NCBI GenBank assembly: GCA_050180015.1
Contig: JBFXEO010000006.1
Location: 1 to 33,583, forward strand
From: JBFXEO01 sp050180015
GTDB taxonomy: Bacteria > Bacteroidota > Bacteroidia > Bacteroidales > Tenuifilaceae
DNA: 33,583 bases
Reading direction: 5' to 3'
The notes below the pieces were generated by a model, which searched no databases, was not told where the DNA came from, and saw only the letters and a list, made by a program, of their open reading frames with translations. A program made the position numbers and the translations under genes. Of the stretch, positions 25,449 through 33,583 are shown in pieces. Position 1 is the first letter of the stretch. Each line of letters opens with the position of its first letter.

Positions 25449-25874
25449 TTATTCGCTTTTCTGATCTGAATTCTCGGGTAATGGTTTAATCTCACCCTTA
25501 ATCGTTAGCAGTACCGGGCTAACCTTTGAGTTGGAGAATACCCTGATGGTTTTATGGAAGGGGCCAACAATAGCTGTGTTGTACTTTACTGTTATTGAGC
25601 CCTTTTCTCCGGGTTTAATGGGTTCCTTGGCCCACTCAACTACGGTACACCCACACGATGCGGCAACATTTGTAAGGACTAACGGCTGCTTTCCGGTATT
25701 GGTAAATTCAAAATGGCGTGTACCATCGGCATCCTTGTTCAGGGTACCATAGTCCAGCTCGGTTGATTTGAAAGTTATTTCCGGTAAATCAACATCGGCC
25801 TTACTCTCTGTTTGTGCCACAGAAATACCTACAGCAGAACAAAAAATTGCAAGTAACAATACTATTTTTTTCAT
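25449..25874 (-). CDS. DUF1573 exported protein
   Basis: 141 residues from the preferred ATG at 25874 (MKKIVLLLAIFCSAVG, a Sec signal peptide cleaved near SVAQ). An in-frame Met at 25910 would place 12 residues ahead of the signal, which is less likely. The mature part is one Ig-like beta domain of the DUF1573 type: STELDYGTLNKDADGTRHFEF, then NVAASCGCTVVEWAKEPIKPGEKG with the conserved CGC, and VFSNSKVSPVLLTIKG. This family is very common in Bacteroidetes, and its function is unknown. A TAGGTTTG box (25898-25905) and a palindrome (25922-25947) precede it. The aminotransferase follows in the same unit. Confidence 0.87.
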   Translation of the reverse strand: MKKIVLLLAIFCSAVGISVAQTESKADVDLPEITFKSTELDYGTLNKDADGTRHFEFTNTGKQPLVLTNVAASCGCTVVEWAKEPIKPGEKGSITVKYNTAIVGPFHKTIRVFSNSKVSPVLLTIKGEIKPLPENSDQKSE

Positions 25875-25897
25875 GGTTAAACGGATTAAAATATTTG

Positions 25898-25905
25898 CAA
25901 ACCTA
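25898..25905 (-). promoter_or_regulatory. -7 box of the DUF1573-aminotransferase unit
   Basis: TAGGTTTG on the minus strand, exact TAnnTTTG, 23 bases before the chosen ATG at 25874. It supports that start over the ATG at 25910, which would lie upstream of the box. Confidence 0.55.
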
Positions 25906-25921
25906 AACATTTTTTCAGTGC

Positions 25922-25947
25922 ATTATACTGCTAAAAAGCAGTATAAT
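25922..25947. promoter_or_regulatory. 11-bp-arm palindrome, operator or terminator
   Basis: ATTATACTGCT, spacer AAAA, AGCAGTATAAT: perfect 11-base arms. It lies over the -33 region of the DUF1573 promoter and 47 bases after the lipoprotein operon stop. No T-run follows on the minus strand, which favours an operator over a terminator. Confidence 0.5.
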
Positions 25948-25994
25948 AAATCTATTTAAAGAAAATAACCTTCAGGGTGCTACAAACAAGCCAG

Positions 25995-27380
25995 CTAGTA
26001 TGTGCCCTTCCCCCTCACAAGTGTTTCGAGCATTTCGTTGATTACCGAGTTTTGCAATCGTTGTGCAGCCTCATCAACCGCCGATTTACCTGCAGCCTCA
26101 TCGCCAAAATGGGTTCCCTTTATATTATCCAAACTTTTCCGGTAAACCTCAACGTTTGAAGAGTTTTTTGCTACCACCGTAACCCAAACCGACGCATGGC
26201 TATAACCGCCCTGCCTTGGGCCAAATTTAAGGCTCGCATCAATTTCAACTTTAAAGTCAGCAGCTTTAGGATCGTCGGTTAGCTGCATTCCTGCCTCGGT
26301 AAGTTTTTGCTTAAAAACATCGAGAAACCGTTGCTTTGGCCCGGACGTATCGCGCTGCGGTGCGTTAATGGTTACGTAAAAAACAGGCTTCGTTACGTTA
26401 ATAATAGTTGTAAATACGGGCGTAGAGAATCGTAATAGTAGTTTTCTGATTGTAAAATCGCGGGTTGACCCTGCCACCAGTGCATCTATATCAACCTGAG
26501 CGCTTACTTTTTCTAAAGATTTTTGTGACTGCACTGTACCCATCGAGAAAGAGGCGTATCCCTCGCTATTGGTAGCAGACCGGCTCACCTGTAGGGGGTT
26601 TTCTGAATAGATGGCCTTTACCGGTATTCCCTTTTGCGGTGTGCCATCTTTTGACATTACCCCGTACTTAAGCTTATCCTGGCTCAGGGATTCCCCGAGT
26701 TTCACCGACTGCTGATTTGAACCGACAACGGAGAATCCGTTTAGGGTTTCGGCCAAGGTTTGGATTATCTCGTTTCCCAAAAAAATATTTTCCCCGTTGT
26801 AGGTAGCCGTTATTGTTTCAGCAAAATAGGGTTTAATGGACTCCAACGCTTTAATCAGCAACGCTACTCCAACCCGAACATCGCCATTGGCAATGCTCCC
26901 CAACGCTTTATCGTAAAAATCGAGCGAATTCAGGGATGCCTTCTCCTTCTTTTCTTCGGCTAGTTTTCGGTAAGTTTCCTTCGATAACCTATAGTAAGCC
27001 CAGTAATTGGCATTATCTTCCCATGTTTCAACAAGCTCATAGCCCTCCAATTCCTTTTGGGCATCGGCCCTTACGGTTGATGAGTAATCCTCAATGTAAC
27101 GCTGCTGGGTTTCAAAGGCGCTGAGAACCGAATTTGAGGAGATGTTGATGGATATTTCGCTGGATAAATCGGCCAAGGCGTTTTGCTTGGCGGCCTGCAT
27201 GTATCCGTTGGGGTCGGATGTTTTGCGTGCCGAGCCAATGCCAACATAGTATAGCTGCGATGACGGCCTGTTTTGCACCCAGCCAGGAGTAGGTTGGGTT
27301 TGTGTTACTTTTTGGGAGCTGCCACATCCGGTAAATATGCTTACCGCTACGATCAGTAGAACTGTTACTCTTATTCGCAT
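25995..27380 (-). CDS. LPP20-family lipoprotein
   Basis: 461 residues with lipobox FTGC (C19). The segment PGWVQNRPSS...YYVGIGSARKT then AAKQNALADLSSEI resembles the LPP20 lipoprotein family, in which an Ala-rich helix follows the PxW motif; the WEDNANYWAYYRLSKETYRK part is also typical. The region after about 190 is beta-rich, with a LEKVSAQVDID-like segment and a final part (FKVEIDASLKFG...SVWVTVVAKN) like lipoprotein partners of CsgG-type systems. It begins two bases after the CsgG-like gene, so it is translated as a unit with it. An envelope role is likely, the exact one unknown. The hairpin at 25922-25947 lies just downstream. Confidence 0.72.
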   Translation of the reverse strand: MRIRVTVLLIVAVSIFTGCGSSQKVTQTQPTPGWVQNRPSSQLYYVGIGSARKTSDPNGYMQAAKQNALADLSSEISINISSNSVLSAFETQQRYIEDYSSTVRADAQKELEGYELVETWEDNANYWAYYRLSKETYRKLAEEKKEKASLNSLDFYDKALGSIANGDVRVGVALLIKALESIKPYFAETITATYNGENIFLGNEIIQTLAETLNGFSVVGSNQQSVKLGESLSQDKLKYGVMSKDGTPQKGIPVKAIYSENPLQVSRSATNSEGYASFSMGTVQSQKSLEKVSAQVDIDALVAGSTRDFTIRKLLLRFSTPVFTTIINVTKPVFYVTINAPQRDTSGPKQRFLDVFKQKLTEAGMQLTDDPKAADFKVEIDASLKFGPRQGGYSHASVWVTVVAKNSSNVEVYRKSLDNIKGTHFGDEAAGKSAVDEAAQRLQNSVINEMLETLVRGKGTY

Positions 27381-27382
27381 AA

Positions 27383-28762
27383 TTACTTTTCGGGGTTGTA
27401 TTGGTTTATTTTTTGTGCTGTTTTTCGGGCCATCTCAAGAACTGCCTTATCGGCCAGCTGGGTAACAGACATTACATCTCTTTTGGCTTTCAGCAAATTT
27501 TTTAAGTCCGAGATATCCGAGGATTTGTCAGAAATTACATCCTTTGGGGAATCCTTATTAATTTGCTCCCAGTACCCCGGAATAAGTTTACTATCATCGC
27601 CATCAAAGGTTGCGTAGGTGGTTTCATCTTCGAGCGATTCTTTTACAACATCCGATACCATCACCGCTCCGGTTTCGGTTGATGTTAGCTGAAACTCTAA
27701 CGTTGCCAGCACCGAATTTTTAACGCTGTAGGTGTAGTAGATGACTTTCTTGTAGGTACTTTTTTTCTCCTCGGCCCCGGAGGAAGTTTTTGTTTTGGAA
27801 ACCTCTTTCATATAGCCTCGCTTTTCTGTTTTAACCAGCCTGCCGGACGACTGATTAAATTCGACCACCGATCCTGAGAGGATTGCCCTAGCCGAAAGAA
27901 TTTTACCAACCTGTATATTGGAGCCCACGTTTACGCTACGAAGCTGCTCATCAATGATTTTCTGGGTGTTCTCGGTATCTACTACTTTTATAAATGGATT
28001 ATCCAGCAAATTTAGCTGCGCCACCACCGTACCCTGTAGCTGACGGGTAAACTCAACTTTGCCGGCCTTCCTCTTAAAATCGTCAACCTTTACGGTGATA
28101 AGTGCCCGCTGAAGGGCTTCTTCCTTTAATTCTTGCGAATCTTTGTAGCCGTCGTACTCGCTAATTATTAACTCGAAATTTGCGTATGCTTTACGGTTGG
28201 CCCCCCCGGCCAGGTATTCTTTTCCCTGCCGGTACAACGGTTCGCATTTCGACACCTTGAGCATTTCTTTTACATCGCCATAGCCGGGCTCTATTTGCTG
28301 TATCTCCCTGAGAATATTTCCGGCCTGCGTAAACTTTTCGGCATTCATCAACTGCTGGCTTTCGTCGTAAATCATCTCTATATACCTCGACTTTGCATCG
28401 GTAAAATACTCAGCTGTGATATCGGAAATGGTCAGTTCAACACCAAATGCTGCTGCTTTGTTTTTTAACTCAACGGCATCCAGGTATCCGTAAACAACGT
28501 CTTTCAACTGATCGTTCTCGTAGGCCTTAAACATCTTATAGCACTTATCGTCAATTACCCTTTGGCCAGAACGTTTCAACCCAACAAGTGCATCGATATT
28601 TCCACCCTTTGCCGCGAGGGAATGCAAGTACGCGTCCGATGCCAGCTCCCACATTCCTGCCTGCTCGTACTTACTGCCCTGCTTAACGTACTTTTTTGAT
28701 GCACATCCTCCGCTAAGTAAAATGGCCAACGGTAATACCGATAGTAGTAAAATCTTTCTCAT
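27383..28762 (-). CDS. CsgG-like lipoprotein with N-terminal TPR-like helices
   Basis: 459 residues, lipobox SGGC (C20). The first half, about 25-230, is helical with TPR-like repeats (YEQAGMWELASDAYLHSLA, AEKFTQAGNILREIQQIEPG, YRQGKEYLAGGANRKAYANFELI). From about 235 the pattern ...FTRQLQGTVVAQL...FIKVVDTENTQKIIDEQL...VGKILSARAILSGSVVEF resembles CsgG-family proteins, which form outer-membrane secretion pores for curli; the usual transmembrane beta hairpin is not obvious, so pore formation is uncertain. Located directly upstream of the LPP20 lipoprotein (2-bp gap), likely an operon from the TAAATTTG box at 28801-28808. Confidence 0.7.
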   Translation of the reverse strand: MRKILLLSVLPLAILLSGGCASKKYVKQGSKYEQAGMWELASDAYLHSLAAKGGNIDALVGLKRSGQRVIDDKCYKMFKAYENDQLKDVVYGYLDAVELKNKAAAFGVELTISDITAEYFTDAKSRYIEMIYDESQQLMNAEKFTQAGNILREIQQIEPGYGDVKEMLKVSKCEPLYRQGKEYLAGGANRKAYANFELIISEYDGYKDSQELKEEALQRALITVKVDDFKRKAGKVEFTRQLQGTVVAQLNLLDNPFIKVVDTENTQKIIDEQLRSVNVGSNIQVGKILSARAILSGSVVEFNQSSGRLVKTEKRGYMKEVSKTKTSSGAEEKKSTYKKVIYYTYSVKNSVLATLEFQLTSTETGAVMVSDVVKESLEDETTYATFDGDDSKLIPGYWEQINKDSPKDVISDKSSDISDLKNLLKAKRDVMSVTQLADKAVLEMARKTAQKINQYNPEK

Positions 28763-28800
28763 AACCTAGAAGTATTTTTATTTTACAAAACAATCACAGT

Positions 28801-28830
28801 CAAATTTAAGCGTAAAAATCCGTCACTAAA
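28801..28830 (-). promoter_or_regulatory. Promoter of the lipoprotein pair
   Basis: On the minus strand TAAATTTG (28801-28808) fits TAnnTTTG exactly, and TTTA at 28827-28830 lies 18 bases upstream as a -33-like element. The start codon is 38 bases beyond the box. Confidence 0.5.
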
Positions 28831-29008
28831 AAACTATGCCGAAAACGTTCCAATTCATTTTTAACACATAAATATGCAAACTTTAACATTGTGCTGCAAC
28901 TTGTTTCCCATTTTTCTGTATAAAATGCAGCAGGTACGGGAAAGTCGTATTGGACAATCAACTTTCAGACCATTAATATGGCACAAACAAAAAATATAAT
29001 CCCGCAAA

Positions 29009-29659
29009 ATGAGTTTAGGAGAAGTGAACTATATGAAATTTGCTGGCATGGTTCAGCGCGAACTAGCCAATGAATTGCCCGGTTTTAGAGCCCAACAAAA
29101 AATGGCACCATCAATTCGGGAGGGCTATAATGGGATTTCATTACCCAAAGCGCAGGCCCGTCAAAGTGCTGTGCTAGTGCTACTATTCATAGCCAACCGC
29201 AAAGTTTGTACGCTATTCATAAAGCGTACTGTTTACAACGGGCCTCATAGCGGACAGGTTAGCTTTCCGGGCGGCAAGGCTGAGGGGTCAGATACCTCTA
29301 TTCAGCAAACAGCCCTACGGGAAGCACAGGAAGAGGTTGGTGTAAATTCCTCAGATGTAATTTTAATAGGAGATTTAACGCCGCTACACATTCCTGTTAG
29401 CAACATGATGGTAAATCCTGTGGTTGGATATGCCATCAAATCGCCTACATTTTACCTCAACCTTCAGGAGGTGGAGTATTCAATAGTTGCTCCGTTAGAC
29501 GACCTGCTAAACCCCAGCAATAGGTGTGTTAAGGTGATTTCCCCCCGGGGTATCCCGGTAACTGCACCCTACTACAACATTGCCAACGAAATGATCTGGG
29601 GAGCAACAGCAATGATTCTTTCTGAGTTCCTGGAAATTATACAACGGATAAGGCTGTAA
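29009..29659 (+). CDS. Nudix hydrolase, CoA-pyrophosphatase (NudL-like) type
   Basis: 216 residues. The signature of CoA pyrophosphatases, R-x8-G-x3-FPGG, is seen in KRTVYNGPHSGQVSFPGG (residues 72-89), and the Nudix box ends in REAQEEVG (104-111). The acidic residue usually found nine positions earlier is shifted (AEGSD), as is common in the NudL group. Likely hydrolyses CoA and derivatives into 3'-phosphoadenosine 5'-phosphate and pantetheine 4'-phosphate derivatives. It stands alone on the plus strand, with a divergent lipoprotein operon upstream. A second Met (M9) is a possible alternative start. Confidence 0.87.
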   Translation: MSLGEVNYMKFAGMVQRELANELPGFRAQQKMAPSIREGYNGISLPKAQARQSAVLVLLFIANRKVCTLFIKRTVYNGPHSGQVSFPGGKAEGSDTSIQQTALREAQEEVGVNSSDVILIGDLTPLHIPVSNMMVNPVVGYAIKSPTFYLNLQEVEYSIVAPLDDLLNPSNRCVKVISPRGIPVTAPYYNIANEMIWGATAMILSEFLEIIQRIRL

Positions 29660-29825
29660 TCGTGGGTCTGGTACGTAAAACATCGTTCTGAGTTACTCCC
29701 GAAACCTGTCGAAAGAAAATGAAGCACCGGGCAAAGCTGTTCTAAAACGAATACCCCAACGCCCGTGAATATATAAAAACCTCACAGGAACCGGGGTAAG
29801 TATTAAGAGGCCGGTGTACAAGCCC

Positions 29826-31235
29826 CTACTTCAGTATATTTTTATAATGTTTGTAACGGTCAATAATTTCGCTTACATATTTATAGGTTTCCTCACCACG
29901 CAGGCGACCGTACCGCACAACGGTATCTTCTAAAAAATCAGATTTATGGCGGATAAAAAACTCAACATTATTATCCCAAACATTGGGGTCCTTGCCGTAC
30001 TTCCGCGCCAAATTCCGGGCATCAAAAACATGGCCAATCCCAGCATTGTAGGCTGCCAGAACAAACTTAACCCGTTCTGAATCCGGGATGTTGTTTGCGA
30101 TCATTTTATCGTCGAGCCACTTGAGGTAGCGAACACCTGCTTCTATTTGCCTAGATGGGTCCTCGTTGGCATCAACCCCAAAGTATTCTGCCGTTTGAGG
30201 CATAAACTGCATCAAACCCCTTGCTCCCCTTGGCGAAACGGCATCGTGCTTAAAGCGCGATTCCTGGTAAACCAGCGAGGCAACCAGCCGCCAATCCCAG
30301 TTAATATTTCGGCTAAACTTCTTAAAATATTCATCCCAATCAGACACCTTCCCATTGTAAACGTAAAAATAATCGCTGTTTATTCTCTTCAGTTGACCGG
30401 GGCTCTCGTAATATTTTGTTTTTATCATCCTGTAGTGGGCTGTTTTCAAATAACTATCGAGCCATACGTTGATTTTATGCAACAGGTCGGGTGATAAATG
30501 CCGGACAGCCCAGGCCGTGTACTGCGGAAACCCAATGGCCGTTGCATAGTCAATATTGTTGAGCGTTGCGGCTTTTATTTTAGCGGCAGTCTCGTCGCAC
30601 ACAACATAGTCAAGTTCACCCGCCGAAAGCAGGTCTATTAACTGATCGGCATCGTAGTTGGGAATTTCAACGATTATTATATTTCCGCCAATTTCATCGG
30701 ATAGGTTCTTCAGCCGTTGAGCCGATGCGGAACTACGCTGCACGTAAACTACTTTTCCCGATAGGTCAAGAGGGTTCCGAATAATTGGATGGTTATCCTC
30801 GTCGGAGGTGGCCGGCAGCCGCTGCACCAAAACCTGACGGGTTTCGCCGTGTGGAGCTGTAAAGCTGAACTCTTCCTTTCGTGGAGTGGTAACGGTCAAG
30901 TTATTCGCAATAATATCTACCTCTCCGTTTTTTAACATCTCGAACGATTTCTCAATATCATTCTCCGCTATTAGCTCCAGCTTAACGCCCAGGTACGAAG
31001 CTAAATCGCGGAGCATATCGTATTGGTAACCCATGGGTTTACCTTTGTAAAGAAAGTAACTGGTAGTGTTATAGTCGGTAACGGCCACAAGTTTGCCGTC
31101 GGCTAAAATTTTAGCCAAATCTCTTACCGGTGCCTCGGACTTCCTCATCACCGTATCCTTGCTAATGCAAGAAAACATCAAAAGTGAAACTCCAAAAAGC
31201 ACCAACCCTACCAACCGGTTGATAAATTTCTGCAT
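29826..31235 (-). CDS. mltF: Membrane-bound lytic transglycosylase F-like lipoprotein
   Basis: 469 residues. The lipobox is LMFSC (C23). A solute-binding-protein (SBP_bac_3) domain at about 45-270 contains the LAKILADGKLVAVTDYNT and EVDIIANNLTVTTPRKEEFSFT motifs. The C-terminal lysozyme-like SLT domain (about 305-440) has VYQESRF with catalytic E325, then GARGLMQFMPQTAEYFGV and LAAYNAGIGHV. MltF cleaves peptidoglycan glycan strands with formation of anhydro-MurNAc; the first domain regulates it by binding cell-wall peptides. Together with the NamZ-like protein it suggests wall turnover. The gene is close to the porin (70-bp gap). Confidence 0.92.
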   Translation of the reverse strand: MQKFINRLVGLVLFGVSLLMFSCISKDTVMRKSEAPVRDLAKILADGKLVAVTDYNTTSYFLYKGKPMGYQYDMLRDLASYLGVKLELIAENDIEKSFEMLKNGEVDIIANNLTVTTPRKEEFSFTAPHGETRQVLVQRLPATSDEDNHPIIRNPLDLSGKVVYVQRSSASAQRLKNLSDEIGGNIIIVEIPNYDADQLIDLLSAGELDYVVCDETAAKIKAATLNNIDYATAIGFPQYTAWAVRHLSPDLLHKINVWLDSYLKTAHYRMIKTKYYESPGQLKRINSDYFYVYNGKVSDWDEYFKKFSRNINWDWRLVASLVYQESRFKHDAVSPRGARGLMQFMPQTAEYFGVDANEDPSRQIEAGVRYLKWLDDKMIANNIPDSERVKFVLAAYNAGIGHVFDARNLARKYGKDPNVWDNNVEFFIRHKSDFLEDTVVRYGRLRGEETYKYVSEIIDRYKHYKNILK

Positions 31236-31305
31236 AACAAAATTTTTGGTTAATAAACAAAACTAGCCTTCCTTTGGCCGAGAAATAGAAGTGTGTTTTT
31301 GATGA

Positions 31306-33360
31306 TTAGTCATAGAATATCCATGAAAGACCAAATTTGAATACCCTACGGTTTGCAGGGTAATGAAGTGCGGTAAAATACTCACTATTAGGGTTTCCTT
31401 CGTTCACATGGTCAAACTTAAAGAATAAAATAGTACGCTTCCATTTAAAGTTAACAAAAGCATCGATGAAAGGGTAATCGCCTATTTTCTTTTCACGCTG
31501 GTTGATGAACTGTCCTGTTGCAGGAATATATCCATCTGCATAAAACTTGGTACGATAAAAACCGCTTAACCCAAGCTGTCCGACGAGCGCATTTTTCACG
31601 AGTACATGCTCGTAGTACAGCGAGCTAAAAATTGAAAAATCAGGCAAGTTCAAAACGTCCTTGTTGGAGTTGGCCTGCCAAAGAACTTTATTCACAAAAT
31701 GCAACCCGCCCAGCTTGAATGTTTTTTGAGCGTATGCCGACGTGACGGTTACACCATCATCCTGTGCAGGTAATCCCTTTGTATCAAAATACAGGTAATT
31801 AACAATTCGTACTAAATTATAACCAATTTCAAATTTCCACTTCTCGGCGCCCAAAACGCCTCCGACCATAAACCATTTTTCCTTGTCAAAATTATTGCTC
31901 CATTTGTAATGATTCGAAAAATAGTTCTGTATGAATATATCTGGCTCTTTATCACTGATAATCAATTTACCTTTAATGTAAGGCATTTCAGTAGATTTCC
32001 AGGGCGATATGGTTATCTGTCCGAGCAACTCTTTGTCGTTCGATCTGTAACCATCTATATATAGCCGTAATGCACCGCTATACGATAAATAGGGCGAAAA
32101 ACTGTAAATTCCAGCACCAACATGATTAGTTTTTATCTTATCATTCGGCCTATCATAAATAAAATCATTTGGCTCAAAGTAATTATAGTTACCCGAAGTA
32201 TGCGAAACCCAAAAACGCAGGCCGGGTAAACCGGGAAATTTGGCAAGCTGTGTAAGTTCAACAAGTAAAGTGGTATTATAGGTAGCCAAGTAAACAGAAT
32301 CGTGAGTTTTAGATGCGTTGATGTAAAAGTTTTGATAATACGAAGAATCCGATTCCTCATCGGCATATACCTTTGTGTACCTATACGCATCAAAAAGGAC
32401 CTTCCCGGTAAGTAATGGTTTCACCACCGAAGTATCGGCTCCGCTCTTTGTTTTCAACTTTACATTCCTAACCAAAATATCGTAACCAGCAACAACAGCA
32501 AAACTTTTCTGACGATATTCAATACTTGAATTGTCTAGTTTAACTGGAATCAGTAACGACTCCATAACCGTATCCTGCACATACCTGTCATCCGCCACCC
32601 CCCCGTTCTCCTGATTTCTTATATAGTTGTATCCAAAGGTAGCCTGTGCAGAAACCCTGTTTTTATAGTAACTTCCAAAGGCTGTAAATACATTATCACG
32701 TGTTAATTGATTTTGATAAATTCCCTTTGCATTGTAATAATCATACCTAAGACCAAAATTTAGGTATGGATTGACATTCTGGGTATGAAAAAATTTCAAA
32801 ACCTGTTCAGCCTCCTTACGTTTCCCACCAGTAGAATACTCTATCAGGGTCAATGGCGATTTTACGTTATATTGCTTGTTAGAAACTATCTCATGCTTAT
32901 AAACATCGTAACCCTTGGTAAACAAAAAGGGCGAATTCATTTTCCTGTCAAAAAAATAGTCAGGTTCTATAGGCGAACCCAAGTTTCCCAAATGGGTTAA
33001 GGTCATTAAATGATTCTGGAAGGGAATGATCAGATGTGGCATAAAAAAAACAGTATCAACCGCAGGGTCTCCAATCAAGTCATACGTTTCCGAGTCCAAA
33101 TGCCAAGCGTGGTATCTTAATTTATCATCAATTTCAAGTAAATCCAAAATATTGGAGGCCTTTTTTACAGAATCCTTACCCGAATTATCTTTAACATCGT
33201 CAAACTTAAAATCTGCAACATTTCTCTTGTCCAAATTCTTTAAAGAATCAGAAATAGAAAAATTCTGCTTTATATCCTGACCAACCGCTCCGTATTGCCA
33301 AACGATTAAACAAAACACACACAATATAACACCAAAATATTTACTCCCTAAGTATTTCAT
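31306..33360 (-). CDS. Putative outer-membrane porin (Bacteroidetes porin family)
   Basis: 684 residues with a Sec signal (about 1-27, AVGQ). It ends in aromatic-rich short strands (FKFGLSWIFYD, final residues Y-D with an aromatic close to the end), and alternating hydrophobic/aromatic segments run through about 180-684, as in a large beta-barrel. The fold resembles the 'putative porin' group found across Bacteroidetes (PF14121-like). The N-terminal 100 residues after the signal are hydrophilic and disordered-looking. Pore substrate unknown. A TATATTTG box at 33369-33376 is only 8 bases before the start codon, implying a near-leaderless transcript. It lies directly downstream of the rRNA operon terminator. 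Confidence 0.82.
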   Translation of the reverse strand: MKYLGSKYFGVILCVFCLIVWQYGAVGQDIKQNFSISDSLKNLDKRNVADFKFDDVKDNSGKDSVKKASNILDLLEIDDKLRYHAWHLDSETYDLIGDPAVDTVFFMPHLIIPFQNHLMTLTHLGNLGSPIEPDYFFDRKMNSPFLFTKGYDVYKHEIVSNKQYNVKSPLTLIEYSTGGKRKEAEQVLKFFHTQNVNPYLNFGLRYDYYNAKGIYQNQLTRDNVFTAFGSYYKNRVSAQATFGYNYIRNQENGGVADDRYVQDTVMESLLIPVKLDNSSIEYRQKSFAVVAGYDILVRNVKLKTKSGADTSVVKPLLTGKVLFDAYRYTKVYADEESDSSYYQNFYINASKTHDSVYLATYNTTLLVELTQLAKFPGLPGLRFWVSHTSGNYNYFEPNDFIYDRPNDKIKTNHVGAGIYSFSPYLSYSGALRLYIDGYRSNDKELLGQITISPWKSTEMPYIKGKLIISDKEPDIFIQNYFSNHYKWSNNFDKEKWFMVGGVLGAEKWKFEIGYNLVRIVNYLYFDTKGLPAQDDGVTVTSAYAQKTFKLGGLHFVNKVLWQANSNKDVLNLPDFSIFSSLYYEHVLVKNALVGQLGLSGFYRTKFYADGYIPATGQFINQREKKIGDYPFIDAFVNFKWKRTILFFKFDHVNEGNPNSEYFTALHYPANRRVFKFGLSWIFYD

Positions 33361-33368
33361 ACAGGGCG

Positions 33369-33376
33369 CAAATATA
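33369..33376 (-). promoter_or_regulatory. -7 box of the porin gene, close to the start codon
   Basis: TATATTTG on the minus strand matches TAnnTTTG exactly. Only 8 bases separate its final G from the ATG at 33360, so transcription would begin within a few bases of, or at, the start codon. Confidence 0.5.
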
Positions 33377-33458
33377 ATATTTTGATTTTATATAAATTGT
33401 ATGTACACAATACTAAACAAGCATATAGAGCTAACTTTTACGAAAAAGAAAGGGTTAC

Positions 33459-33491
33459 AAAAAAAGCCCCGCGGGGGTTATCCCGCGGGGC
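33459..33491 (-). terminator. Rho-independent terminator of the rRNA operon
   Basis: GCCCCGCGGG (33466-33475) pairs perfectly with CCCGCGGGGC (33482-33491), 6-base loop, and on the minus strand is followed by seven T (33459-33465). It lies directly after the 5S 3' end, in strong GC contrast to the AT-rich flank. Confidence 0.9.
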
Positions 33492-33493
33492 GG

Positions 33494-33583
33494 AGGTGGG
33501 GCGGCGGCCTACTCTCCCGCTGTGACGCAGTACCATCGGCGCTGGCGGGCTTAACGGCCCTGTTCGGGATGGGAAGGGGTGCC
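33494..33583 (-). rRNA. rrf: 5S ribosomal RNA, 3' part (5' end outside window)
   Basis: On the minus strand the sequence runs CCCATCCCGAACAGGGCC, then GCCGATGGTACTGCG and GGGAGAGTAGGCCGCCGCC, the conserved loop, stem and closing parts of bacterial 5S rRNA. The first roughly 20 bases lie beyond the right edge. 16S and 23S genes should lie further right. The 3' boundary is approximate (within a few bases). Confidence 0.93.

Noticed and set aside
29660..29825. 166-bp gap between the Nudix and MltF genes as a site of a small RNA or terminator.
   Set aside because: I found no stable stem with a T-run and no promoter-like box that stood out; nothing is claimed for it.

Overview
The window (33,583 bp) looks like chromosomal DNA from a member of the Bacteroidota, most likely Bacteroidales-like. 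The evidence is: repeated TAnnTTTG-type -7 boxes before genes with little sign of Shine-Dalgarno sequences; a giant secreted protein with lamin-tail domains and a type IX secretion/gliding-type C-terminus; a Bacteroidetes-type putative porin; two-subunit methylmalonyl-CoA mutase; a four-helix-bundle (S23-type) gene; and a BlaI/BlaR1-like pair whose sensor ends in TonB-plug-like repeats. Genus cannot be read from the sequence.

Layout, left to right. 1-1371 (+): the C-terminal part of the GTPase HflX, then a DedA-family membrane protein. 1395-9134: aspartate-semialdehyde dehydrogenase (-) diverges from a 1,884-residue secreted modular protein (+), followed by a small exported protein with a YfaP/DUF2135-like domain (-). 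9188-13777 (-): the methylmalonyl-CoA mutase operon mutA-mutB, with a small S23-type gene sitting exactly between the subunits and flanked by tandem 7-bp repeats; the operon ends in a strong nested-palindrome terminator. 13742-14128 is the longest gene-free stretch and carries divergent promoters and several dyads. 14129-16116 (+): BlaI-type repressor and M56 membrane peptidase, with a likely operator and a clear terminator. 16216-20919: MATE exporter (-), Memo-like lipoprotein (+), and a large protein (+) that I read as a divergent FMN TIM-barrel enzyme with a cysteine-rich C-terminal half.

20931-28762 is almost entirely minus-strand: NamZ-like muramidase, RNase H and a LolC/E-type permease in one run; DUF1573 protein and a class I aminotransferase in another; and a CsgG-like plus LPP20-like lipoprotein pair. 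29009-29659 (+) is a CoA-pyrophosphatase-type Nudix enzyme. 29826-33360 (-) holds an MltF-type lytic transglycosylase and a putative outer-membrane porin. The right edge is the 3' end of a 5S rRNA (-) with its terminator, so an rRNA operon lies just beyond the window.

Themes: much of the content concerns the cell envelope (peptidoglycan turnover by NamZ and MltF, lipoprotein export, porin, secreted adhesin-like protein, regulated membrane protease). The propionate/succinate route is represented by mutAB; no epimerase or MeaB chaperone gene is present. The best candidates for undescribed biology are the FMN-barrel-like protein at 19126-20919, the repeat-bounded S23 cassette inside the mut operon, and the BlaR1-like protein with duplicated plug-like tail and its palindromic operator.
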